Assembly (NCBI GenBank): GCA_019671005.1
Contig: CM033726.1
Span: 18,597,608 to 18,661,607, forward strand
Source: Hibiscus mutabilis
Lineage: Eukaryota; Streptophyta; Magnoliopsida; Malvales; Malvaceae
Length of the DNA: 64,000 nt
Direction of reading: 5' to 3'
Made by a program: the position numbers and the translations under genes. Positions 1-10,408 of this stretch are shown here, in pieces; position 1 is the stretch's first letter; the number at the start of each line of letters is the position of its first letter. Below the pieces are notes generated by a model. It did not search any database and had not been told where the DNA came from. It saw nothing but the letters and a program-made list of their open reading frames with translations.

Positions 1-81
1 TTAGTCAATTCATCAAAGAGCAAAAATCAACCCTCTTGACTATTTCGAGAGATCGATTCGATTGTGCTACAAGCCTTTACA
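1..81 (+). repeat. 3' end of Copia 5' LTR (partial)
   Basis: The stretch before the PBS ends in ACA. It resembles the end of the LTR at 22039-23052 (CGATTCGATTG...CCTTTACA here, CAATTCGGTTG...TTTTACA there). Most of this LTR lies left of the window. Divergence from the other LTR is high, so the element is old. Confidence 0.6.
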
Positions 82-82
82 A

Positions 83-95
83 TTAGTATCAGAGC
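83..95 (+). other. Primer binding site, tRNA-Met type
   Basis: TTAGTATCAGAGC follows the LTR end and differs by one base from the common plant PBS TTGGTATCAGAGC, complementary to the 3' end of initiator tRNA-Met. Confidence 0.75.
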
Positions 96-173
96 GAGGC
101 TCAATAAAGAGGCTTAACATTCTATTGAGGCGATACCAGCAAGCTCGATCAATTAACAAATATATCAGTGTTC

Positions 174-1236
174 ATGGTGCAATCAATCGACAAGCCACTA
201 TTCTTCAACGGTGAACATTATGCCTATTAGAAGAATAGGATAATGTACTTTATTAAGGCCATCAACTACCATCTTTGGGACATTGTTGAAGAAGGACCGT
301 TTGTTCCACAAAAAAGAATGCATGATTGGAGTGTGGATGATAAGAAGAAATAGAGCTAAACTCGAAAGCTTTGCACATTCTATTTTGTGCATTAGGACCG
401 GAGGAGTATGCCAAAGTCTCTTCTTGTGAGAGTGCCAAGGAGGTTTGGGACAAGCTTGAAGTGACCTATGAAGGAACAAACAAGGTAAGGGAGACGAAGA
501 TCGGTCTACTCAACCTCAACTATGAAAACTTCAAGATGAGTCTGGAAGAAGACTTCAAGAGCATGTTTGATCGATTTCCACAATCGTCAATGAACTTAAA
601 GGTTTTGAAGAGGATATTCTGAAAGACAAGCTCGTTCGAAAGTTAATTTATTCACTTCCTGAGTTATAGGAGTCCAAGAAGACGAAAATTATAGAAACAA
701 AGAACTTGAAGGAGCTTAAGCTTGATGAGATTATTGGATCTTTGCTCACCCGTGAGATGATGTCTAAAGGGAGAAGGAAAGAGAAGCAGAACAAGATCAA
801 AGAGCAAGGATAGAATACCTAAACATAGTTGCTCTTTAATCCTCCACAAGTCATCAATAAGATTCAGGTGAGGAGGAAAATGAAAGTGAAGAGATGGTCC
901 ATCTCTTCAATAAGTTCACTCGGTTCATGAAGAATGAAATGGGATAATCTTCAAGACATGAATCGAAGAAAAAGATGAAGGATCCCCTCAAGTGCTTTGA
1001 ATGCAAGAAGCAAAGACACACCAAATACGATTACCCTCACTTCAACAAAAAGGTTTCATCTTCAAAGAAGGCATATGTGGCAACATGGAGTGATGAACAA
1101 GACTCCACCGACAATGAGGTAGCCCAGTTATGCTTTAAGACCCTCCAAGAGGGTGAGGTAACTTCTAACTCATCTAGTTCAAATTCTTATACTTTTGATG
1201 AGTTACAAAAAGCCTATGATGAATTGGTTTTTGAAT
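174..1236 (+). pseudogene. Copia gag, N-terminal and central part (UBN2-type), broken
   Basis: From the ATG at 174 the reading shows a typical Copia gag start (DKPLFFNGEHYAY) and then the UBN2-type core (LGPEEYAKVSSCESAKEVWDKL at about 390-460). It ends in a degenerate zinc knuckle at 993-1034, CFECKKQRHTKYDYP, where the last Cys is Tyr, and a Ser-rich stretch. A TAG at 228-230 stands where Trp is expected. There are frameshifts before 371 and near 575, and a further TAG near 667. Gag coats the RNA genome in the particle; this copy cannot make an intact protein. It stops where Gypsy-1 inserted, and its coiled-coil C-terminal part resumes at 21127. Confidence 0.75.
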
Positions 1237-1241
1237 TCAAG

Positions 1242-2540
1242 TGTAATATCCCAATTTTTGGACTAGTGACCAAATTGAAAGTTTTGAAAGTTTAAGGGGG
1301 TAAAAGTGTAAACTTTCGAAAAGTTCAGGGACCGAAGTATAATTTCCAAAAGTTATGTAAGTTAACCCCGTTAATGAATAGTTCACCCCCGAGAGTGGCA
1401 TTTCTGTGTTACTCAGATTTTTTATACGAAGCTTATATTATTAGCATTTTTGGATCGAACGAAATTGTTAAGCGTGCTCAAACCAGAATAGTACAATGAT
1501 GGGTGACCTAATGGGAAAGTCCCATATTTAATATTTTTACTGATAAAAAGGATTCTTTTTAAGTCAACAATATTTGAAATGGATTGTGGACATAAGATTT
1601 CTAAGAGATAGTGTATCCGATAAAAATTCACAGTAATTATCGGTATATTAGATCGAACTGAAATTTTAAATGCAGCTCCAAGAAATTATGGAAAACTCAT
1701 AAAATATTATTTTATGAGTATTTTATTACATTTGGTTGGATTCTAACTATATTTAGTTAGATGGTGATGGAATGGCAATTTTCAAGATTTGTTGTAAATA
1801 AAGTCTAGTTGGAGGGCAAATTGGACATTTTCCATGGATGGCATTTTTGAAATATTTTGAAACTTTGAGGGAAATTTTGGAAGAATATTTACACATGGAT
1901 TAAATCTTGGCCATTGATTTTGATGAGATTAAATCTTGGCAATTATAATAAAAGGGCAAGATGGTAATTTCACTATTTAAATGAATTTTAAATTCATTTA
2001 ATGTTACACATGGATTAAATATGTTAAAAGATGATAAAAAAATCATATTAACATCTCCAAATCTGTTTGAAATCAGCAAGAAGAAGAAAAAAAGAAAGTT
2101 TCAAACTTTCAAGCTCAAATTTGAAGAAATCAAGGCTAGTTTCAAGCAAATTTGTTTAAGGTAAATTATTCTACACTTGATTCTCTTCAATTTGATAGTA
2201 TTTTTTCATGATAAGAATCAAGTATGAGTTATGCTTAGATGAATATTGATTATGGAAATTAAAGTTGATGACGGAATTAGGCTTGTAGATAGTTAGATTG
2301 ATGATTTAAACATGGAATTAAGGTTGAATTTGGGTAAATTCCATGTTAGAGGTTGTAAGCCCTAACCCTAAATTTTAGGGGTTTTGGTTAGGAAGTTAAA
2401 TTAAGGATGAAATTGATTGAATTATGATGTTTGGAGACCTATTTTGATGAAATATTGAATGATTTCCCCAAGTTGTAAATTAGGGGTTATTTCGAAATTA
2501 TGGAAAATTTAGGGGAATTATTGTGAATTTTATTTTAGCA
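1242..2540 (+). repeat. Gypsy-1 5' LTR, 3' part deleted
   Basis: This runs parallel to the 3' LTR from its first base to about 8196 (shared string TTTTATTTTAGCATGGG), then jumps directly into gag. About 2.2 kb of LTR and the PBS are missing. A few percent of bases differ from the 3' LTR, with small indels. Confidence 0.85.
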
Positions 2541-2550
2541 TGGGGAAATT

Positions 2551-3540
2551 ATGAAAAATGAGGCAGTAGTACAAGCTCTTGAAGCTATGGTAAACAGACT
2601 TCAGCCCTCAGCACCGGTACCAGCTCCGGCAGCCGTGCCAGCTAAGGCATCAACAGCGAAGGAACTTAAAAAGCTTGGAGCCCCAGAATTTCACAGAGAA
2701 GGTGGGCCGATGGCTGCCGACCTATGGTTAAATGATGTTAAGATTTTAATGGAAGGGCATGGATGCACCAACGCAGAGAAGTTGGAAGGAGTTGTTTCTT
2801 TATTAAGAGGACATACTCGTATCTGGTGGTCCAATGCCACGGTGTTAGTACCTGTTGCTGAAGTAAATTGGACATTTTTCCATGAGGCATTCGAAGCTAA
2901 GTATATTGGGGAACAATTCAAAAGAGAAATGATGCAATAGTTTCTGGATCTTAAACATGATACTCGTATAGTTTATGAGTACGGGTTAAATTTTAATAGA
3001 TTGAGTTGGTATGCAGCTGAGTTGATGCCGACTAAAAAGTCTAGATGTAATTGGTTTATAGAAAAGTTGCATCCAAGGCCCAAGGAGATTTTACTAGGCA
3101 TAAATATGTCAAACTTCTAAGAAGTTGTAAATAGAGCGAAGGCTATGGAAAGAGCTTATATGGAACGAGTCAAAGTTCCGCCTTCTTGAGCTTCTAAGAG
3201 GTCTGGTGAGACTTTTACCTCAACACAATCTAAACGAGGTAGAGGTAGTCGATCTCAGGGCAGAAATGAGTCAGAATACACTCGAAAGAATCCTTCATCA
3301 AAGAAATGGCAAGGTGCTCAGACGTCAACTGCCGGGTCGAGCAGGTCATTGTTTCCAGAGTGCGAAACTTATGGAAAATGACATTTAGGAGTTTGCCGAG
3401 TAAGTTCAGAAGGTTGCACAGATGTGGTAGCACTGAACACTTTATTAAAGATTGTCTAGAGGAGCAAGTAAAGAAGTTGAACCAGTCTGAAAGTTCTGCA
3501 CCTGCTTATCCCCGAGGTCAAGGTTGAGGTGGTGGTTAGC
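2551..3540 (+). pseudogene. Gypsy-1 gag (Retrotrans_gag), broken
   Basis: The first open part (2551-2940) has an Ala/Pro-rich start and then the Del/Tekay gag core (KKLGAPEFHREGG, LRGHTRIWW, FHEAFEAKYI). After a TAG at 2938 the reading continues (FLDLKHDTRIVYEYG, NRAKAMERAYMERVK) through further stops near 3118 and 3187. The C-terminal part is Arg/Ser-rich and a zinc-knuckle-like RRLHRCGSTEHFIKDC lies near 3410-3460. The true N-terminus is lost in the 5' deletion, so the ATG at 2551 is probably not the original start. Confidence 0.8.
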
Positions 3541-3549
3541 ATAGGACAT

Positions 3550-4049
3550 CGACTTAGGGAGCCTCTGAAGTTGCATCAAACAGAGAATTCAAGACTCCAG
3601 CTCGAGTGTATAATATTTGCACGGATGAAGAAAAGCATCACCTGAACATTATTGCAGGTACGCTCTGACTCTTGGGTGAACCAGTATTTACTTTAATTGA
3701 TCCAGGTTCGACTCATTCATACATTAGCGCTAAAATAGTAAAACAAAGAAAGATTCCTATGGAGAAAAAATCTAGTGATGTGATTGCTAAGAATCTTCTT
3801 GGACATAGTGCTCGAGTGACTAGAATATGTAAGAAATGTCCTCTAGAAATTCAAGGGATTAAGTTTCCGGTAGACTTAATGGAACTTCCATTCCATGAAT
3901 TTGAAGTTATTCTTGGAATGGATTGGTTATCTGCATATGATGAAGATGTAAAATGTAAGAAGAAAAGGTTGATACTTCAAGGGCCCAAAAGTCACCTAAG
4001 AAGATTGAAGATATCCCAACTGTTAGGGAATTTCCTGATGTATTTCTAG
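3550..4049 (+). pseudogene. Gypsy-1 aspartic protease, broken
   Basis: An open frame from 3672 carries LIDPGSTHSYIS, a retroviral-type aspartic protease active site in the D-x-G-S/T-T form that I know from Tekay-like elements. It also has the downstream FEVILGMDWLSAYD flap-to-core motif usual in plant gypsy proteases. It lies between gag and RT, as expected. The link to gag contains stops (for example TGA at 3667). Confidence 0.85.
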
Positions 4050-5330
4050 ACAAGCTACCAGGATTGCCTCTGGATAGGGAAATACAGTTTGAGATTGATG
4101 TTTATCCCGGAACTGAGCCGGTATCAATGGCACCATATAGGATGGTGCCTACCAAGTTAAGGGAACTAAAAGCTCAATTACAGGAATTGCTAGACCGAGG
4201 TTACATTTGACCGAGCATATCACCATGGGGTGCTCTGGTATTATTTGTAAAGAAGAATAATGGTTCCCTACGATTATGTATAGATTACTGGCAATTGAAT
4301 AAAGTAACCATTAAGAACAAGTATCCTCTACCAAGGATTGAAGATCTATTTAATCAACTCAGAGGTGCAATGGTGTTCTTAAAATAGATCTTAGATTGGG
4401 ATATTATCAGCTCAAAGTTAAAGAAGAAGGTGTACCAAAGAAAGCATTCAGAACTTGTTATGGACACTACGAGTTTCTAGTAATTCCTTTTGGATTAACA
4501 AATTCTCTTGCTGCATTCATGGATCCGATGAATAGGGTATTCCAACCCTATCTAGATCAGTTTGTCATGGTTTTCATAGATGACATTTTGGTATACTCAA
4601 AGACAAAAGCTGGGCATGATCATCATCTTCGAGTGGTGTTGTAAACCTTAAGAGATAAGTAACTTTATGCCAAGTTTTCCAAATGTGAGTTCTGGTTGTC
4701 GGAAGTAACTTTCCTTGGACATGTAGTGAAAATACAAGCTATTCTTGAAAGGGAAGCGCCAAAAATGTCTCTGAAGTTCGAATTTTCTTGGGATTAACTA
4801 GATATTACAGACGCTTTGTGCAAAATTTTTCCATCACTGCTATGCCCCTTACCCAGCTGCTACGAAAGGGTATTCCATTTGTATGGATAGAGAGGTGCCA
4901 GAAAAGCTTCGAAAGATTAAAGAAAGTCTTGACTGAAGCACCATTTCTAATCCAGCCAAAACCAGGAAAAGAATATACTCTGTATAGTGATGCATCTCAT
5001 TGTGGATTGGGTTGCGTGCTGATGCAAGAAGGTCGTGTGATAGCCTATGTATCAAAGACAACTCAAAACTCATGAGAAGAACTATCCGACCCATGACTTG
5101 GAAATGGCAGCTGTGATTTTTGCTTTGAAAATATGGCGACATTATCTGTATGGTGAGAAGTGTCATATTTACACATATCATAAGAGTTTAAAGTATCTAA
5201 TGACGCAAAAGGATCTGAATCTGCAACAACGAAGGTGGGCTGAATTTTTAAAGGATTATGATGTGGTTATTGATTACCACCCTGGAAAGGCTAATGTAGT
5301 CGCAGATGCCCTTAGCCGAAAGACATTTTC
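4050..5330 (+). pseudogene. Gypsy-1 reverse transcriptase and RNase H, broken
   Basis: RT blocks appear in order: PVSMAPYRMVPTKLRELKAQL (about 4120-4180), PSISPWGALVLFVKK, CIDYWQLNKVTIKNKYPLPRI (about 4275-4340), FRTCYGHYEFLVIPFGLTN (4449-4505), and the catalytic FIDDILVYSKT at 4573-4605. RNase H follows with LYSDASHCGLGCVL (about 4981), THDLEMAAVIFALKIWRHYL and YHPGKANVVADALSRK (near 5275-5322). Stops (4208, 4385, 4642) and frame changes near 4760 and 5070 break the chain. These enzymes would copy RNA to cDNA in the particle. Confidence 0.9.
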
Positions 5331-5339
5331 TGCTCTGCG

Positions 5340-6830
5340 CATGATGAATGCACAGTTATCGGTTGGACAAGATGGTTCTTTAACAGCAAAATTTCAATTA
5401 AAGCCTACTTTATTGGATCGAATCAAAGATTTACAGTATTCATATGAAGAATGTCTTAAGAAGAGAAGACAAGCTGAAGCAGGAGAAATGCAAGATTATG
5501 AAGTCAAGCCTAATGGTTGTCTATATTATAGTGGAAAAGTATATATCCCTGATGATGATAATCTGAAGAAAGAGATTTTAACAGAGGCCCATTATAGTCC
5601 ATTGACTATGCACCCAAGAAGTAACAAGATGTATCAAGATTTGAAAACTCGATACTGGTGAATAGGAATGAAAAGAGCAATCTCAGAATTTACGGCAAAG
5701 AGCTTAACATGTCAACAAGTAAAAGCTGAGCATCAAGTACCTTCCGGATTGCTCCATCCTATCTCTATTCCTCAACGGAAATGGGAGTGAGTAACGATGG
5801 ATTTCATATATGGATTACCGACTACACCAAGTAAAAAGGATTCAATTTGGGTCATTGTTAATCGCTTAACAAAGTCTACTCTCTTTATTTCAGTTCGAAT
5901 GGATTATTCACTAGATATATATGCAGAACTTTATGTTCGAGAGATAGTAAGACTACATGGTGTCCCGGTATCAATAGTATCAGACAAAGACCCAAGGTTT
6001 ACTTTAAGATTTTAGGGTGCGTTACATGAAGTGTTGGGTACTAAATTAAATTTTAGTACTGCCTTTCATCCGCAAACAGATGGACAATCTGAAAGGGTTA
6101 TACAAATTTTGGAAGATATGTTACGGGCTTATGTGATCGAGTTTGCGGGATCATGGGAAAAGTACTTGCCTTTGGCTGAATTGCTTATAATAATAGTTAT
6201 CAAGTAAGTTTTAAGATGGCACCTTTTGAAGCATTATATGGAAGAAAGTGTCGAACTCCTCTTAATTGGTTCAAATTGCAAGATCGGAATGTACAGAATA
6301 ACTCAAACATCGGAGAAGTTGACTTAAGGCAAGATATGGAAGATAAAGTAAGAATTATTCAGCGTAATCTCAAGGCCGCAACAGATCGACAAAAAGCTTA
6401 TGCGGATAAGAAAAGAAAAGATAGAGTATGAAGTGAGAGAAAAAATATTCCTAAAGGTTTCTCCTTGGAAGAAAATATTAAGGTTCGAGCGGAATGGAAA
6501 GCTTAATCCCAGATTTATTGGGCCATACGAGATTTTGAAAAGAGTGGGACCGGTTTCTTATCAATTGGCATTGCCTCAAGACATGAGTAAGATTCATGAC
6601 GTGTTTCACGTGTCTATGCTACAGAGGTATCGATCGGATCCTTCACATGTAATTTCTCCTGAGAAAATCGAGCTGCAACCGGATCTGACTTATGAAGAAG
6701 AACCAGTGAAAATCCTAGCATATAGGGTTAAAGAATTAAGAAACACGAAAATTCCACTATTTAAAATCCTTTGGAGAAATCATAAAGTTGAGGAAGCCAC
6801 TTGGGAAACCGAAAAGAAAATGAAAAAATA
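5340..6830 (+). pseudogene. Gypsy-1 integrase with C-terminal chromodomain, broken
   Basis: The zinc-binding region is partly visible (HPRSNKMYQDLKTRYW, LTCQQVKAEHQ). The catalytic core shows MDFIYGLPTTPS (first Asp, 5797), SIVSDKDPRFT (second Asp, about 5980) and HPQTDGQSER (the Glu region, about 6070). The C-terminal part gives FIGPYEILKRVGPVSYQLALP (6514-6576), HDVFHVSMLQRY and a chromodomain-like end, PLFKILWRNHKVEEATWE (about 6758-6811). Stops lie at 5659, 5788 and 6013. The chromodomain places the element among chromoviruses, where it can guide insertion to certain chromatin. Confidence 0.9.
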
Positions 6831-6883
6831 GTACCCAAATTTGTTTGAAAGGAATGTACGTTGAAAATTCGAGGACGAATTTT

Positions 6884-6899
6884 CTTAAAGGGGAGGAAT
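6884..6899 (+). other. Gypsy-1 polypurine tract
   Basis: TTAAAGGGGAGGAAT lies directly before TGTAATACCCC of the 3' LTR, the position where plus-strand DNA synthesis is primed. Confidence 0.85.
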
Positions 6900-9800
6900 T
6901 GTAATACCCCAATTTTTGGACTAGTGACCAAATTGAAAGTTTTGAAAGTTTAGGGGTAAAAGTGTAAACTTTGGAAAAGTTCAGGGAACAAAGTGTAATT
7001 TCCAAAAGTTATGTAAGTTAACCCCGTAAATGAATAGTTCACCCCCGAGAGTGGCATTTCTGTGTTACTCGAATTTTTCATACGAAGTTTATATTATTAG
7101 CATTTTTGGATCGAATGAAATTGTTAAGCGTGCTCAAACCAGATAGTACAAGGATGGGTGACCTAATGGGAAAGTCTCATATTTAATATTTTGACTGATA
7201 AAAGGATTCTTTTTAAGTCAACAATATTCGAAATGGATTGTGGACATAACATTTCTAAGAGATAGTGTATCCGATAAAAATTCCAGTAATTATCGGTATA
7301 TCAGATCAAACTGAAATTTTAAATACAGCTCCAAGAAATTATGGAAAACTCATAAAATATTATTTTATGAGTATTTTATTACATTTGGTTGGATTCTAAC
7401 TATATTTAGTTAGATGGTGATGGAATGGCAATTTTCAAGATTTGTTGTAAATAAAGTCTAGTTGGAGGGCAAATTGGACATTTGCCATGGATGGCATTTT
7501 TGAAATATTTTGAAACTTTGAGGGCAATTTTGGAAGAATATTTACACATGGATTAAATCTTGGCCATTGATTTTGATGAGATTAAATCTTGGCAATTATA
7601 ATAAAATGGCAAGATGGTAATTTCACTATTTAAATGAATTTTAAATTCTCTTAATATTACACATGGATTAAGTATGTTAAAAGATGATAAAAAAAATCAT
7701 ATTAACATCTCCAAAGCTGTTCGAAATCAGCAAGAAGAAGAAAAAAAGAAAGTTTCAAACTTTCAAGCTCAAATTTGAAGAAATCAAGGCTAGTTCCAAG
7801 CAAATTTGTTTAAGGTAAATTATTCTACACTTGATTCTCTTTAATTTGATAGTATTTTTTCATGATAAGAATCAAGTATGTTATGCTTGGATGAAGATTG
7901 ATTATGGAAATTAAATTTGATGATGGAATTAGGCTTGTAGATAGTTAGATTGATGATTTAAACATGGAATTATGGTTGAATTTGGGTAAATTCCATGTTA
8001 GAGATTGTAAACCCTAACCCTAAATTTTGCGGGTTTTGGTTAGAAAGTTAAATTAAGGATGAAATTGATTGAATTATGATGTTTGGAGACCTATTTTGAT
8101 GAAATATTGAATAATTTCCCCAAGTTGTAAATTAGGGGTTATTTCGAAATTATGGAAATTTTAGGGGAAATTATTGTGAATTTTATTTTAGCATGGGAAT
8201 CATTGAATCATGGTGAAAATAGTTTAAATTGGTGATTAGGGGCCAAAATGAAATTTTTTGGAAATTCAAGGACCAATTTGGTAATTTAGTAAAAGTTAGG
8301 GATTGCCTTGAATTTATGGAAAATTGATAGAATTGGAGATTTAAGTATGATATGAAAGTTGAAGGATTGAAATGTCAAGAAGAGAAACATAAGGGACCAA
8401 ATTCGAAATGAAAGATTGATTAGGGACTAAGTTGAATAAGTTTAGAAGTTAAAGGAAAATGTACAAGGATGTTAGAATTAAGTGAAATGTTTAATTGTAC
8501 ATTAATTTAATGTACAAAGATAATATATTGACCAAAATGTCACTTTTATAAGTTTGGGGACTGAAAAGGAAATAGTCCAAAATAAGAAATTAATTATAGA
8601 AATTGTTCAAAAATGGGTTTGAACAATTGTTTAATGTCCAAATTAGTCACCGAAGACCAAGGGACTAATTCGGCAATATACAAATATATGGGAAAATTTT
8701 CAGAAAATTTTTATATTCGAATAGTTATGTTCAAGAATTAAATTAGCAGTATTAGATTTTCGTTGAACACAAGAATGGTGATGTATATGTCGATTTGTTT
8801 TATACAGTTTCAAAATAAAACGAATGAGACCCAAGTGACAAAAAGAATGATAAAATCGAGAGTAAAGCTTAGTGAGGTTGTACTGCATTAAAACAGGTGA
8901 GTGCATTTACATGTTTAATTTATATATAGGAAGACTAGCGAATAGTCAACCTTAACTATAAATAGTATTGCATGATATGTACGTATGTTAATCTATGTTG
9001 TCATGAATTTACATATATAAGATAAAGCATGTGATACGAATGATTATTTATACGATTGATTATGATAATGGATTGATAAAGATTGGAAAATGCCCAAGTA
9101 TTATGTATGTGAGTCCATGGTATAGTTGGCATGCCATAGAGTCTTTAGCAGCCGCACCCTTATGTTCATGTTATCAAACAGATATTGTGACAAAATGATT
9201 GTGTCACATACACCTTGGGGACCTACGCCCTTGGTGTGACCCTGGGGATCTACGCCCACTGTGCCCGAGTGCACTGTCGAGGTGCTTTATGTTTATGGGG
9301 AGCAAAGAGCATCCCCGAGTACATACTCATCTTTACGTTATGTTTGACACCACGGTGTCATTTAAAGATGACTCGCGTACCTCGGTCTCATATAGTGTAC
9401 TTTGGGCAATGATAAATGAATCATGTCACGTATATGAAATATGTTATGTAATTAAAACATGTCATGTATACGAATGATATCACATATGTAAAGTATGCTA
9501 CGTATGAGAATCATGTTACGTAAATAGATTATGCTATGAAAATGAATCATGTTACGTATATGAATCATATCATAAAGGTGAAACATGTTATGTACGTGAG
9601 TTATGTTATGTATACGAGAAATATTATATATATGATCTATGCTATGCATATAAATTACTTGATGATGATAGAGTACTGGAACCATGATTAAGTTAGAAAT
9701 TGTGATATGCCATTAATATCTAGTGACTATGGAAACCCTGATAGTACTATTCTATTATAGGTAGAGAACTTGTTAAAATAACATGAGATAAGTATTATTT

Positions 9801-10395
9801 TACTTTATGTTTGTTAAATGAAAATTATGCCTCACTAAGTTCGTACTTAGCGTGTGCTTATTTCACACGTTGGTTCTTCGAAGTAAAATAGCAAGAAGGA
9901 GCAATGTTTTGGAATATATCAAGTTACAATAGTAGCTCACGGTATGTACATTTTAAGTTATAGTTTGATGTCTAGTGGGCATGTATTCGAACATATGTGA
10001 GTTAAAGTATGACTATTTTGTAAACTTAAGTATAATGTGTTTACGTACTATTATGAGTGTATGGACTTAGAATGTAGTTTACTACAAACGGTTATGATTT
10101 ATAACGTAGTTAATTGTTGTTTAACTCTATGCGTGTAAAAGTTTTAAAATCAAGAAAGGGTCTAGGCAGAGTACCTGGTTTACACCCTAAATAATATTTT
10201 TAAAAACATATTTATAAATTTTATAAAATAATTTAGGGTTGAAACTAGCTGCTATAGGTCGATATAGTTTTCAATTTAAAATGAGAAAGTGTTAAAAAAC
10301 AGGATAAAGTAAAAAAAAATAGTCAAGTTTTCTAAATAATTCAGTAACATCTTTACTGTATATTTGGGCTACGAGTATACGTTAAGTGTGTTACA
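6900..10395 (+). repeat. Gypsy-1 3' LTR (about 3.5 kb)
   Basis: It begins TGTAATACCCC and ends TGTTACA before TSD TCAAG. The first 1.3 kb match the truncated 5' LTR; the rest has no partner in this element. Within it are AT-rich DNA, a short GC-richer segment at about 9199-9320 and a run of degenerate 21-bp repeats at 9412-9660. Small ORFs here have no support. Confidence 0.85.
9412..9660 (+). repeat. Degenerate ~21-bp tandem repeats in Gypsy-1 LTR
   Basis: Variants of a unit like AATCATGTTACGTATATGA recur about every 21 bp. In one reverse frame the translation shows the matching 7-residue periodicity (HNMFHLY, RNMIHFH, RNMILIR). Confidence 0.6.
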
Positions 10396-10408
10396 TCAAG
10401 GCTTTATT

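Larger units (their letters stand above)
1242..10395 (+). mobile_element. Gypsy-1: Ty3/gypsy chromovirus of Tekay/Del type
   Basis: The element begins TGTAATATCCC and ends GTGTTACA. The 5-bp target site duplication TCAAG is exact at 1237-1241 and 10396-10400, so the borders are firm. Gag, PR, RT, RNase H, IN and a C-terminal chromodomain are all recognisable on the plus strand, with many stops and frameshifts. The 5' LTR is only about 1.3 kb against 3.5 kb for the 3' LTR, because a deletion removed the rest of the LTR, the PBS, the leader and the start of gag. It inserted into Copia gag. Confidence 0.9.

Noticed and set aside
9199..9685. ORFs in the Gypsy-1 LTR, including a His/Met/Ile-rich one
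   Set aside because: The minus-strand one is the translation of 21-bp repeats; the others sit in LTR DNA with no homology I know.
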